The position numbers were made by a program, and so were the translations under genes. Positions 45,112 through 54,454 of a stretch of 64,000 bases of DNA are shown here, in pieces. The notes beneath the pieces are model-generated. The model was not told the origin of the DNA. It saw nothing but the letters and a program-made list of their open reading frames with translations, and searched no databases. The stretch's first letter is position 1. Every line of letters begins with the position of its first letter. The stretch comes from Pseudomonas monsensis (lineage in GTDB: Bacteria > Pseudomonadota > Gammaproteobacteria > Pseudomonadales > Pseudomonadaceae): contig NZ_CP077087.1 in the NCBI RefSeq assembly GCF_014268495.2, positions 4,669,001 through 4,733,000 on the forward strand, read 5' to 3'.

Positions 45112-46145
45112 TGAAAATCGCCCTTTGCTCCACTTTTGTGCCCTTTATCCGCGGGGGCGGAAGAAATATCGTCGACTGGCTGGCCTCTACCCTGACGGCT
45201 GCCGGGCATCAGGTCGAAGTCGTCTACCTGCCTGAACTGGATGCACCGGATCTGCTGTTCCAGCAGATGATGGCGCTGCGTTGGGTGGACCTTCAGGCCG
45301 CCGATCGGATCATCTGCTTCCGACCCCAGTCGCACCTGATTCCTCACCCGCATAAAATCCTCTGGTTTATCCACCATATCCGTGCGTTCTACGATATGTG
45401 GGACAGCCCGTATCGCGACTTTCCGGACAACGCCAAGCATCGCGCCATCCGCGATGCACTGGCTGACGCCGATACCAGGGCACTGGGCGAAGCAAAGACC
45501 ATTTTCACCAACTCCAAGGTCGTATCCAACCGACTCAAGACCTATAACGATGTCGACAGCGAGGTGCTCTACCCGCCTGTATTCGAATCGGAACGGTTCT
45601 TTTGCGCCGGATACAACGACGAGATCGCTTATATCTGCCGCCTCGAACATCACAAGCGCCAGCACTTGCTGATCGATGCACTGAGCTATACCACGACGCC
45701 GGTTCGCCTGCGTCTGTTGGGAACGGGGGCCGGGCCTGACTACGGTATTTCCCTGCGGCAGAAGATCGAGGAATTCGGTCTCGAAGATCGCGTGACCCTT
45801 GATGATCGCTGGATCACTGAAGAGGAAAAGGTCGAGCATCTGTCGTTATGTCTCGCCGCCGCTTACCTGCCGGTCGACGAGGACTCCTACGGCTATCCGA
45901 GCCTGGAAGCCAGTCACGCCGAAAAACCGATTCTCACCACCACCGACTCGGGTGGCGTGCTGGAGTTGGTCAAGGACGGCTATAACGGCTACATCGCCGA
46001 ACCGACGCCCGAGTCCCTGGCCCAGGCGATGGACAAGCTGTACAGGGATCGGAGCAACACCGAAGCCATGGGCAAGAACGCCAAACAGCGATTGGTTGAC
46101 TTGAAAATTTCCTGGTCACATGTGCTGGAGCGTCTGTTGGCATGA
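45111..46145 (+). CDS. GT4-like glycosyltransferase (tandem paralogue 1)
   Basis: The 344-residue GT-B protein starts on the last base of the per stop codon. It has the N-terminal loop FVPFIRGGGRNIV, the linker YICRLEHHKRQHLLIDAL near 179, and EDSYGYPSLEA near 267, where the first acid of the usual EX7E motif is Asp. TTTDSGGVLELV follows. The next gene is a clear paralogue. It presumably adds one sugar of the backbone repeat; donor is unknown, GDP-N-acetylperosamine being a reasonable guess from context. Confidence 0.75.
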   Translation: MKIALCSTFVPFIRGGGRNIVDWLASTLTAAGHQVEVVYLPELDAPDLLFQQMMALRWVDLQAADRIICFRPQSHLIPHPHKILWFIHHIRAFYDMWDSPYRDFPDNAKHRAIRDALADADTRALGEAKTIFTNSKVVSNRLKTYNDVDSEVLYPPVFESERFFCAGYNDEIAYICRLEHHKRQHLLIDALSYTTTPVRLRLLGTGAGPDYGISLRQKIEEFGLEDRVTLDDRWITEEEKVEHLSLCLAAAYLPVDEDSYGYPSLEASHAEKPILTTTDSGGVLELVKDGYNGYIAEPTPESLAQAMDKLYRDRSNTEAMGKNAKQRLVDLKISWSHVLERLLA

Positions 46146-47179
46146 AAGTCCTGATTGTAAACAACATGGCCCCGTTCATCTGGGGCGGTGCGGAAGAGCT
46201 GGCTGTCAATCTGCAAAGAAACCTGATCATTGCCGGTCACGATGCCGAAGTCATGCGCATACCGGCTCAGTGGGAACCTGCCTCGCGCATCCCCTCCCAG
46301 ATGCTGATGACGCGCACCATGGAAATCTTCAACACCGATCACGTCATCGCCTTGAAGTTTCCGGCGTATCTGGTCCGCCACCACAGAAAGTCATTGTGGC
46401 TGCTGCATCAATATCGTCAGGCCTACGACCTGTACGATGTCGGGCATACCAATCTGCCAGCGGACCAAAGCGGTACGGACATTCGCAACGCCATCATCAA
46501 CGCGGACAACGAAACCTTCGCCGAGAGCCGCCACATCTACACCAACTCGGAAGTCACGCGACAGCGCCTGCTCAAATACAACGGGTTCGATTCGCAGGTG
46601 CTGCTGCCGCCGGTCAACGACCCGGAAGCGCTCACCGGCGGGGAGTATGGCGACTATATTTTTGCCGGTGGCCGCGTCAACAGCATGAAGCGTCAGTACC
46701 TGCTCCTGCAGGCGCTCGCCAAAGCCGATCAACGCGTCAAGCTGGTCATTGCCGGCCCTCCCGAGTCCCATGCCGATACGCTGCAACTGCATTCGATCAT
46801 CAACGAATTCGGCCTGCATGACCGCGTCAAGCTTGACCTTGGCTTCCTGCCCCGTGCCACCTACGTCAACTACGTCAATCAGGCGCTCGCCGTCGCCTAC
46901 ATCCCTTTTGACGAAGATTCGCTGGGCTATGTGGCCATGGAAGCTGCAACGGCGCGCAAAGCGCTGATCACCACGACAGACAGTGGCGGGATCCTTGGCC
47001 TGGTCACCCCCCACGAGTCCGGCTGGCGGGCAGAACCCACCGCCGAAAGTCTCGCGGAAGCCATGAATGCCGCTTTTGAGAGCAAGACCCGGACCATCCA
47101 GTATGGTGAAGGCGCCCAGGCGCTGTGGAATACGCTGGGCATCAATTGGCCCGAGACCATCGAGGCGCTTCTCAAATGA
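46142..47179 (+). CDS. GT4-like glycosyltransferase (tandem paralogue 2)
   Basis: The 345-residue protein overlaps paralogue 1 by four bases (ATGA). It shares with it the opening NNMAPFIWGGAEELAV, the HTNLPADQSG/NSEVTRQRL middle and the donor-site block DEDSLGYVAMEAATARKALI with TTTDSGGILGLV. It too has Asp in place of the first Glu of EX7E. The similarity across the whole length points to tandem duplication followed by change of specificity. Role in O-antigen backbone synthesis is inferred from the operon. Confidence 0.75.
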   Translation: MKVLIVNNMAPFIWGGAEELAVNLQRNLIIAGHDAEVMRIPAQWEPASRIPSQMLMTRTMEIFNTDHVIALKFPAYLVRHHRKSLWLLHQYRQAYDLYDVGHTNLPADQSGTDIRNAIINADNETFAESRHIYTNSEVTRQRLLKYNGFDSQVLLPPVNDPEALTGGEYGDYIFAGGRVNSMKRQYLLLQALAKADQRVKLVIAGPPESHADTLQLHSIINEFGLHDRVKLDLGFLPRATYVNYVNQALAVAYIPFDEDSLGYVAMEAATARKALITTTDSGGILGLVTPHESGWRAEPTAESLAEAMNAAFESKTRTIQYGEGAQALWNTLGINWPETIEALLK

Positions 47180-48477
47180 AACTTGTCATATTCACACCCG
47201 GCGTCAAATCCTCTGCCATTGGCCGGATGACGCGCCTCGTGGTGCGTGCACTGCTGAGCCAGCAGCATCACGTTGTTCTGGTACGAACCGAGAGCGCCCA
47301 TGTCCTGGCCAAAGAGCCGCACGACTTTGGTTGCACCGCCATCCCCTGGACCGACGAAGAGCAGGTTGCTCAAGAAGTGGCCAGCGCCGACTGCCTTGTC
47401 TACCAGATCGGCGACAATTACGAGTTTCATGAAGGTGGCGTGGCCTGGCTGCATAAGGCCCCGGGCATTGTTTGCCTGCACGATTTCTTTCTTGGCCACC
47501 TGTTCTGGGGCTGGGCGCAACAACGACGCGATGAGGCCAATGACATCCTGACTCAGTGGTATGGCGGCAAAATTGCCACCAACTACTTCAATGTCAGTGA
47601 CAGCGCCACCTTTATCAGCTCGACACGCGAGACTGCCCCGCTGACCGAATGGATCAGCTCGATGGCCACCGGTGTGATCACCCACAGTAACTGGGGCTGC
47701 AAGCGGGTAATGGCTGCGTGTGCAGGTCCGGTTTTCGTGACGCCGCTGGCCTACGATGCACCGGGAGCTGTTGACGCCGAAGAAGAACGCAAAGGTGACG
47801 GCAAACTGAAGGTGCTGACGATCGGCCATGTCAACCCGAACAAGCGGGTTGAAAGCTGCATCAAGGCCATCGCAAGCAACGCTTCATTGCGCAAGAACAT
47901 CAGCTATCGCCTGGTAGGCGCCATTCTTCCGGACGTCGAAAGTAAACTGACCGAAATGGCCGCCAAGGGTGGGGTCGAACTGATCATTTCCAACGAAGTC
48001 GACGATGCCACGCTGTCCGAAGCCATCAGAGAAGCCGACGTGATCAGTTGCCTGCGCTGGCCTAGCCTGGAAGCCGCTTCTGCTTCAGCCATTGAAGCGA
48101 TGCTCTATGGCAAAGCCACGATCGTCACCGACACCGGTTTCTACAAGGAACTACCGGACCAATATGTATTGAAAGTGTCGCCCGACAACGAGATTGAAGA
48201 TCTGAAAAAGATTTTCCTTTCGCTGCGCAGCAAGCCATCTTCGGCCGCCGAGATCGGCAAACAGGCGCAAGCATGGGCCAAAGAGACTTTCACCGCCGAG
48301 AATTACGCTCACAAGCTGGAACAAGCCATTCCGGTCGTGCTTCGAGCGAAGGTGGTGATTTCGGCAGTCGATCATTTTGCGACCATCATCGAAAAATGGT
48401 CAGCCAGCCCTGAATTGCTCGGGACTCCGGAGATCCTCAAGCCCTTGAGCATCTTCAATACCAATACGATCGTCTGA
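47176..48477 (+). CDS. GT4 glycosyltransferase
   Basis: The 433-residue protein starts at the ATG overlapping the previous stop (ATGA) with MKLVIFTPGVKSSAIGRMTR. The donor domain begins at KVLTIGHVNPNKRVESCI near 215 and has WPSLEAASASAIEAMLYGKA with EX7E near 300. A C-terminal extension of about 60 residues (SAVDHFATIIEKWSASPELL) exceeds a minimal GT4. It is last in the wzm operon; a stem-loop follows. Confidence 0.75.
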   Translation: MKLVIFTPGVKSSAIGRMTRLVVRALLSQQHHVVLVRTESAHVLAKEPHDFGCTAIPWTDEEQVAQEVASADCLVYQIGDNYEFHEGGVAWLHKAPGIVCLHDFFLGHLFWGWAQQRRDEANDILTQWYGGKIATNYFNVSDSATFISSTRETAPLTEWISSMATGVITHSNWGCKRVMAACAGPVFVTPLAYDAPGAVDAEEERKGDGKLKVLTIGHVNPNKRVESCIKAIASNASLRKNISYRLVGAILPDVESKLTEMAAKGGVELIISNEVDDATLSEAIREADVISCLRWPSLEAASASAIEAMLYGKATIVTDTGFYKELPDQYVLKVSPDNEIEDLKKIFLSLRSKPSSAAEIGKQAQAWAKETFTAENYAHKLEQAIPVVLRAKVVISAVDHFATIIEKWSASPELLGTPEILKPLSIFNTNTIV

Positions 48478-48486
48478 ACCGGACGT

Positions 48487-48513
48487 GCGGTGGATCAGCA
48501 TCTGATCCACCGC
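48487..48513. terminator. Perfect stem-loop between convergent glycosyltransferase genes
   Basis: GCGGTGGATCAG (48487-48498) pairs with CTGATCCACCGC (48502-48513) across a three-base loop. No T run follows on either strand, but the place between two convergent stops suggests a transcript end for both. Confidence 0.6.
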
Positions 48514-48525
48514 AAACCGCCCGCG

Positions 48526-49917
48526 TTAATGTTGCTTCAAACTTCCAAAAACAAACTGTGCCGTGTCTTTCCAGGCAACGGGTTTGTAGTCACGCTTGAT
48601 CGCTTCTTCCTTGGCCGCCAGTGCCAGCGGATCAAAAGCATACTTCTGCAGTTCGGCGACCCACGCCGACACATCCCATGGCTCCAGATAATCCAGCAGT
48701 TCCCCGCCCACCTCGGGAATCGACGCTGCATTGGAGGCCAGGCAGTACTTGCCGGCAGCCAGGCTTTCTGCAACCGGTAAACCCCAGCCTTCATACAAGG
48801 ACGGGAATGCCGTCATCATGCAGTTGCGATACAGGTGCATGAGGTCAGAATCCGAAACGTTGTTGAGGATGCGAATGTAGTCCTTTGTCCGCGGGTCAAG
48901 CGCGATATCCGACAACAAATCACCTACCCCCCAACCCGGCATCCCGACAAACACCAGTTTCGGCAAATCCTTGACTCCGTCATCGATCAGACGGGTATAG
49001 GCACGGTACAGCACCTCATGGTTCTTGCGGCGCTCGATCGTCGACACGAACAATACGAAGCGCTCTTTCAACAAGGCCTGCACATCTGCGCTGATGGTGT
49101 CGCTCAACTCATGGGAGAGCTGGCAACCCAACTTGACCACCGCTGTCTCGGGCACAGGGGCACCCAACTCTTCGAGTAGCGCGACCAGATCCTTGCGCGT
49201 GCATTCCGAGATACACAGGATCTTGTCCGCACACCACGCAACATCGGCAAAGTAGTTGGCAAACTTGGCGGCCACATCACCGACGCACAGATGCGGCAGT
49301 CTTACCGGAATCACGTCGTAGCAGAAAAGAACGACGCGCAGACCAACTTGCTTCTTGAGTTCATAAAGATGCGGCAGGTTCTTGTTGTCCCAGTCCAGCC
49401 CAACCGAGATGTAACTATCGCCCTTTGCAAAAGGATGACCGCCGGTGCGCACCTTGTGAAACGAAGGATTGAACACATGGCTGCGATTGGCTGGCCTGAA
49501 GAACGCCAGAGTCGCCGACTTCAGGTGTCGAACACCAATCACGGCTTCGACAATGGAGGTACGACGCAATTGAAAGAACTGATAAATGCGCCCGCTCACC
49601 TTGGGCGGCAGGCGATTGAGTACCTTGATTGCCTTTTCTTTCAACCGGGCCTCGATTGAACTTTTATTCGAACTGCCTGCAGCGATCCGGCCTGGCGCAG
49701 GCATGTGCGCGCCAGAAATTCTTTTCAGGGTGGCAGCGACCTCGGCTGCGTCAATTGCGCTGTAACCGGTGGCATGACTGTAGAAGCAAAACTTCACATC
49801 TTCGCCCGCAGCAATCAACTCAAGTGCATGGGTGGCAGCCTCTGCCTCCGTGCGAATAATGCCTACCGCCGGCCGACGCCAGCCGAGAATGGTCGTTACA
49901 TCAAACCAGGTGGTCAT
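48526..49917 (-). CDS. GT4 glycosyltransferase, mannosyl/rhamnosyltransferase type
   Basis: The 463-residue protein starts MTTWFDVTTILGWRRPAVGI, the N-terminal form of WbpX/MtfA/MtfB-like transferases that use GDP-sugars. Residues 70-130 are a helical basic insertion (KAIKVLNRLPPKVSGRIYQF). The donor domain has FVLFVSTIERRKNHEVLYRA near 285 and EGWGLPVAE (EX7E) near 382. The ATG overlaps the stop of the upstream GT4 gene. Neighbouring manB and manC supply GDP-mannose, in line with a mannosyl or D-rhamnosyl donor. Confidence 0.75.
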   Translation of the reverse strand: MTTWFDVTTILGWRRPAVGIIRTEAEAATHALELIAAGEDVKFCFYSHATGYSAIDAAEVAATLKRISGAHMPAPGRIAAGSSNKSSIEARLKEKAIKVLNRLPPKVSGRIYQFFQLRRTSIVEAVIGVRHLKSATLAFFRPANRSHVFNPSFHKVRTGGHPFAKGDSYISVGLDWDNKNLPHLYELKKQVGLRVVLFCYDVIPVRLPHLCVGDVAAKFANYFADVAWCADKILCISECTRKDLVALLEELGAPVPETAVVKLGCQLSHELSDTISADVQALLKERFVLFVSTIERRKNHEVLYRAYTRLIDDGVKDLPKLVFVGMPGWGVGDLLSDIALDPRTKDYIRILNNVSDSDLMHLYRNCMMTAFPSLYEGWGLPVAESLAAGKYCLASNAASIPEVGGELLDYLEPWDVSAWVAELQKYAFDPLALAAKEEAIKRDYKPVAWKDTAQFVFGSLKQH

Positions 49918-51137
49918 GCTTGCGCCTTCTTTTCAATGACTTCTGCCGCTGCATGCGGGATCGACTCAAGGCTACGGACCCAGGTCAATGGTTCGCGGGA
50001 AACCCTGTCCGGCCCGTTGGCATCAATGGTTGCCGGCCCCGTCAGGCGCAGGCGAATCGCCGCATGAAACTCGTCCGGCGTACGGGCAACACTGATTTCC
50101 GGCAGATTCAGGTGCTGCTCAAAGCCACGGAAAGCCGACTCTGTGCCAATGACGTACTTGCCCGAATAGATGGCTTCGGCCGTCTTGATGTTGGAACCGC
50201 CACCATGAGGAATCGGCAACAGGAACGCATGCGCCAGCGTTTTCACGGCATCCAGGTCTTCATCCGGCAGCATGTAGAGCAGCTGCAGACGCGACAGATT
50301 CAGCTGTCCCCAGCGACTGTCACGCAGCGCTGCCTCAAGGTGCTCACACACACTGCCGACCACCACCAGTTTGCTATCCGGCGGTATGCACGCCAGTGAA
50401 CTGCCGAGGCACTCATTGAAGCCCTTGAAATTAGGCGGGTGGGCGCTGGCAACATAGAGAATCCACGGAGACTGCGGCAGACGCTCTTTCCAGCTGGCGA
50501 GCAGCTCCGGCTTCGCCGACCAAGGCGCGATTCCATTGGAGGCAAGCAGTGGTTTCTTCGCCCCCCAGGCCTGGAGAATGTCGTAATCCGCCTGGGTAAC
50601 GGCCACGGCAATATCGGCTTCAAGAGCCGCCTTGCGCTCCAGTGCCTCGATATCCGCGATGACCGGCTCCGCACCTTTGATAGCGTAGCTGTCGAGGATT
50701 TCCTGCTTCAGCGGAGCCTCGATGTTCTGCGATCCGTAAATCAGGCACGCATTGGCGTGCTGCGGCATCTGACGGATCTTCAGTACCAAGGGCCACAGCC
50801 ACGGCTGCTCGACATGAATCACGTCGATAACCGGCGGCAATTTCTTGAGAATGTCTGCGAACCCGCCTTGTTCCGATGCGGCGAATTCGCCCGAAAGCAA
50901 GTCGTTGATCAAGGGAACATAGGTGCCCTTGTATTTCCGGAAGGGGCTGCCAGCGGGAAAACTGACATCGTTGGCTCCCAGGCTCGAAGGCGGATAGCCC
51001 TCCGGCTCATAAACCGCCAGATGAGTCACACTCCAGCCATTTTCGCCAAAGGTTTTCGCGATATTGGCAACCCGGACCTGCCCCCCGTGTCGGGGAGAGG
51101 CGATCGGATAGGTGCTTAACAATAAAACCGTTTTCAA
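49914..51137 (-). CDS. GT4 glycosyltransferase
   Basis: The 407-residue protein begins with a TTG codon (TTGAAAACGGTT) giving MKTVLLLSTYPIASPRHGGQ; no ATG is near. The donor-side motif is IPHGGGSNIKTAEAIYSGKY, the form found in GT4 enzymes that lack the canonical first Glu. A short perfect palindrome lies right before the start codon. It is first in the pair with the next GT4 gene, 100 bases after manB. Acceptor and donor are unknown. Confidence 0.7.
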   Translation of the reverse strand: MKTVLLLSTYPIASPRHGGQVRVANIAKTFGENGWSVTHLAVYEPEGYPPSSLGANDVSFPAGSPFRKYKGTYVPLINDLLSGEFAASEQGGFADILKKLPPVIDVIHVEQPWLWPLVLKIRQMPQHANACLIYGSQNIEAPLKQEILDSYAIKGAEPVIADIEALERKAALEADIAVAVTQADYDILQAWGAKKPLLASNGIAPWSAKPELLASWKERLPQSPWILYVASAHPPNFKGFNECLGSSLACIPPDSKLVVVGSVCEHLEAALRDSRWGQLNLSRLQLLYMLPDEDLDAVKTLAHAFLLPIPHGGGSNIKTAEAIYSGKYVIGTESAFRGFEQHLNLPEISVARTPDEFHAAIRLRLTGPATIDANGPDRVSREPLTWVRSLESIPHAAAEVIEKKAQA

Positions 51138-51237
51138 AATAGGAACCTATTGAATTGATATTTCACAACCTGCACCCGCACCGCAATGGTTCGCTCATCG
51201 AGACTCGGGCGCCGTCGAATACCAAAGAAACGAAGAC

Positions 51238-52602
51238 TCAAGCGCCCTTGATCAACAGCTCGATCTCTTTCAAACGCGCCCACATCAACGCCTGATCGCC
51301 TCTGGCTTCGACATTGAGCCGTAACAGCGGTTCGGTGTTGGAGCCGCGCAGGTTGAAACGCCAGTCGGCAAAGGAAACGCTGATGCCGTCGGTTCTGTCG
51401 ATCTCAGGATTCTGCGGCAAATAATGCGCCAGAACCTTCTGCAGCATCGCCGGTACATCCTCGACGCGATAGTTGATCTCGCCGGTGCACGGATAGGCAG
51501 CAATGCGCTCGTCGACCAGTTGCGCCAGGGTCTTGCCCGTGGTGGACATCAGGGCCGTCACGAGCAACCAGGGAATCATCCCGCTGTCGCAGTAGGCGAA
51601 ATCGCGGAAATAGTGGTGAGCGCTCATTTCGCCACCATAAATGGCATCTTCAAGACGCATGCGCTCTTTGATGAAGGCATGCCCGGTCTTGCACAACACC
51701 GGCACACCACCGGCCTGCTCCACCTGATCAATGGTATTCCAGGTCAGGCGCGGGTCATGAATGATTTTGCTTTCAGGGTGTTGCTTGAGCAGCATTTCTG
51801 CCAGCAACCCGACCAGATAATAGCCTTCGATAAACCGGCCGGTTTCATCGAAAAAGAAGCAGCGGTCGAAATCGCCGTCCCATGCCAGCCCGACATCACA
51901 GCCATTGTCGAGCAGCGCCTGGCGGGTCAGCTCGCGATTTTCCGGCAGCAGCGGATTGGGTACGCCGTTGGGAAAATGGCCATCTGGCTCGGCATTGATC
52001 ACTACCCATTCGAACGGCAGCTTGTCGATCAGGGCCTGCAACACCGGACCGGCCGCGCCATTGCCCGGATCGGCCAGCACTTTCAGCGGCTTGAGCTCTG
52101 CGACGTTGATATAGGTGAGCAAGTGATCGATGTAGCGGCTCTTATCGAGCTCATGCCGAACTTCACCAGCCTTGTCCGCCAGCGCACCGAGATCGCCGCT
52201 TTCCACCCGGTCACGAATCGCATTGAGGCCTGTGTCGCCACTGATCGGTCGCGACTGCGACTTGACCAGCTTCATCCCGTTGTAGCCTTTTGGATTGTGG
52301 CTGGCGGTGATCATCACCCCGCCGTCGGCACCGAATGCACTGGTGGCAAAATAGACCTCTTCGGTACCGCACAGTCCGATATCTATGACATCCGCGCCCG
52401 CCTCCCTCAAACCCCGGGTCATCGCCTCGGCGAGCATCGGGCTTTCCAGGCGCATGTCTCGCCCCAGCACAATGCTTTTAGCTTGCAGCTCAACGACCAT
52501 TGCACGGCCAATTCGATAAGCGACATCCTCGTTCAGGTCGGACGGCACTTCGCCACGGATGTCATAAGCCTTGAAGCATCGGGTTTTGATCGGGGTATGC
52601 AT
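51238..52602 (-). CDS. manB: Phosphomannomutase, ManB/CpsG-type
   Basis: The 454-residue enzyme starts at 52602 with AAGAGAT upstream; the longer frame to 52662 is not credible. It has CFKAYDIRG near residue 8, the phosphoserine loop TASHNPKGYNGMK near 97, the metal site DGDFDRCFFFD near 240, GGEMSAHHYF near 320 and the phosphate site RGSNTEPLLR near 420. It converts mannose-6-phosphate to mannose-1-phosphate for GDP-mannose synthesis. GTEEVYFAT and the overall form fit CpsG/ManB better than AlgC, so Pseudomonas algC is probably elsewhere. Confidence 0.9.
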   Translation of the reverse strand: MHTPIKTRCFKAYDIRGEVPSDLNEDVAYRIGRAMVVELQAKSIVLGRDMRLESPMLAEAMTRGLREAGADVIDIGLCGTEEVYFATSAFGADGGVMITASHNPKGYNGMKLVKSQSRPISGDTGLNAIRDRVESGDLGALADKAGEVRHELDKSRYIDHLLTYINVAELKPLKVLADPGNGAAGPVLQALIDKLPFEWVVINAEPDGHFPNGVPNPLLPENRELTRQALLDNGCDVGLAWDGDFDRCFFFDETGRFIEGYYLVGLLAEMLLKQHPESKIIHDPRLTWNTIDQVEQAGGVPVLCKTGHAFIKERMRLEDAIYGGEMSAHHYFRDFAYCDSGMIPWLLVTALMSTTGKTLAQLVDERIAAYPCTGEINYRVEDVPAMLQKVLAHYLPQNPEIDRTDGISVSFADWRFNLRGSNTEPLLRLNVEARGDQALMWARLKEIELLIKGA

Positions 52603-52696
52603 TTTGATCTCTTGCCTGGTAGTCCGAGACGGCGGATGGGGAGCGCCACGGCTGTGTGTCATCTATAGGGATTGAAGTCGCAGGTGGGCACATGCA

Positions 52697-52736
52697 AATA
52701 AGCCTGATCGGCAAAACAATCACCGACCAGGCTTAT
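52697..52736 (-). terminator. Stem-loop after manC
   Basis: AATAAGCCTGATCGG (52697-52711) pairs, with one mismatch, with CCGACCAGGCTTAT (52723-52736). On the minus strand it is followed by TTATTTG. It lies 17 bases past the manC stop and probably ends or attenuates that transcript before manB. Confidence 0.5.
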
Positions 52737-52752
52737 GACTGGCAGCACGCGG

Positions 52753-54195
52753 TTACTTGTCAACGCGGCCGTAGTTGTCTTCAAAACGCACGATATCGTC
52801 TTCACCCAGATAATCGCCGCTTTGCACTTCAATGAGGACGAGGTCAATCACGCCCGGGTTCATCAGGCGATGCTGGTGTCCGGCACGAATGAACGTCGAT
52901 TCGTTGGTGTTGAGCATCAGTTCCTGCTGGTCGTTGACCACCACGGCCATCCCGCTGACAACAATCCAGTGCTCACTGCGATGGTGATGCATCTGCAATG
53001 AGAGCGAAGCCTTCGGTTTCACGACGATACGCTTGATCTTGAAGCGCTCGCCATTTTCCAGGGTGGTGTAGGTACCCCATGGCCGGTGGACCGTGCGATG
53101 CAGCAAATGCACCGTATGACTGCAGGCCTTGAGCTGGTTGACGATGTGCTTCACATCCTGGGCATGGTCCTTGTGGGCGATCATCACCGCATCCGGGGTG
53201 TCGATGACCAACAGGTCTTCCACACCGACCAGAGCTGTCAGACGCCCCTCACTGTTCACATAGTTGTTGCGCGAACCGTGAGACAGCACTTCACCTTCGA
53301 AGCGGTTGCCGTTTTCGTCTGGCGCAGTCAATTCGCTTACGGCGTTCCAGGAACCGATGTCACTCCAGCCGATATCGCAAGGAATGGTCGCGACCTTGTC
53401 CGAGCGCTCCATCAGCGCATAGTCGATGGAGATATCCGGCACCTGGGCGAAGCTTTCGCTATCCAGAGCCAGGCAACGGTATTTGCTGGACGAGGTCAGA
53501 CGCGACACCTCGATGGTTTTGGCAACAGCCTCGACGACGTCGGGCGCATGCAGACGCAGCTCTTCCAGAACGGTGCCGACACGGAAGCAGAACATGCCCG
53601 AGTTCCAGAAGTAGTTGCCAGCACCTACGTAAGCCTGTGCGGTTTCCAGATCCGGCTTTTCGACAAACCGCGCGACCTTCAAACCACCGTTGAGCGGGGC
53701 ATCCTTTTGCGCTTCGATGTAGCCAAAGCCCGTTTCAGGATACGTCGGCTGAATACCGAAAGTGACAAGCCAGCCTTCACCTGCCAGCGCAACCGCGCTG
53801 GCAACTGCGGCGGCGAAGGCCTTTTCGTCCTTGATCAGGTGATCGGCTGCCAGCACCAGCATATGGGCGTCGGGGCCATGAGTGGCCTCCAGTTGCAATG
53901 CTGCCGCCGCTACTGCCGCCGCAGTGTTGCGCCCGAACGGTTCGAGGATGAACCCTTGCGCATGCTTGGCGGTATTGACCACCCCGTACTCGTCTTCAGT
54001 CTTGAACAGCAACTCACGGTTGGTCACCGTAAGGACTTCCACGACACCTTCAAGACGTGAAGCACGCAGGAACGTCTTCTGGATCAGATTCTGGCCATCC
54101 GGCAAATCCATGAAGGGCTTGGGATGGGCTTCACGGGAAACAGGCCACAACCGGCTGCCCACTCCGCCAGACAAAATTACGGGAATCAGTTCCAT
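52753..54195 (-). CDS. manC: Mannose-1-phosphate guanylyltransferase / mannose-6-phosphate isomerase
   Basis: The 480-residue bifunctional enzyme has the nucleotidyltransferase start PVILSGGVGSRLWPVSREAHPKPF split as VILSGGVGSRLWPVSRE near residue 5, FVEKPD near 175, and NSGMFCFRV near 200. The C-terminal cupin (residues 350-480) has RPWGTYTTLENGERFKIKRI and HHHRSEHWIVVSG, the isomerase site. This is the AlgA/WbpW type that supplies GDP-mannose. It precedes manB and provides substrate for Gmd. It stands 259 bases from rmlA, so it has its own promoter; nothing else is visible in that gap. Confidence 0.93.
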   Translation of the reverse strand: MELIPVILSGGVGSRLWPVSREAHPKPFMDLPDGQNLIQKTFLRASRLEGVVEVLTVTNRELLFKTEDEYGVVNTAKHAQGFILEPFGRNTAAAVAAAALQLEATHGPDAHMLVLAADHLIKDEKAFAAAVASAVALAGEGWLVTFGIQPTYPETGFGYIEAQKDAPLNGGLKVARFVEKPDLETAQAYVGAGNYFWNSGMFCFRVGTVLEELRLHAPDVVEAVAKTIEVSRLTSSSKYRCLALDSESFAQVPDISIDYALMERSDKVATIPCDIGWSDIGSWNAVSELTAPDENGNRFEGEVLSHGSRNNYVNSEGRLTALVGVEDLLVIDTPDAVMIAHKDHAQDVKHIVNQLKACSHTVHLLHRTVHRPWGTYTTLENGERFKIKRIVVKPKASLSLQMHHHRSEHWIVVSGMAVVVNDQQELMLNTNESTFIRAGHQHRLMNPGVIDLVLIEVQSGDYLGEDDIVRFEDNYGRVDK

Positions 54196-54454
54196 GCTCT
54201 AAGTCCTTAATCCCCTTTCCTGCGGTGATCTTCAGGAAAGCAGGCTCAGTTATGTTTCTAGTCGTTCCTGCACCGAATCAGGTGAAGGACCCTTGCCCCG
54301 TCTGCCCGCTTCAAGGCGACGGAACCCATGACACTCGCACCTTTACAAGCGTCGAATACATTGCCCGATACTGTCGGCCATTCTACAGCGGCTGCCCGCT
54401 ATTAATAACTCGACAATTGAATGCAACAGACCGACGCCAAGGGCAAAACGGCCA

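Noticed and set aside
51238..52602. Calling the phosphomannomutase algC
   Set aside because: Length and motifs (GTEEVYFAT, TASHNPKGYNGMK) look more like CpsG/ManB; algC normally lies next to dut and argB.
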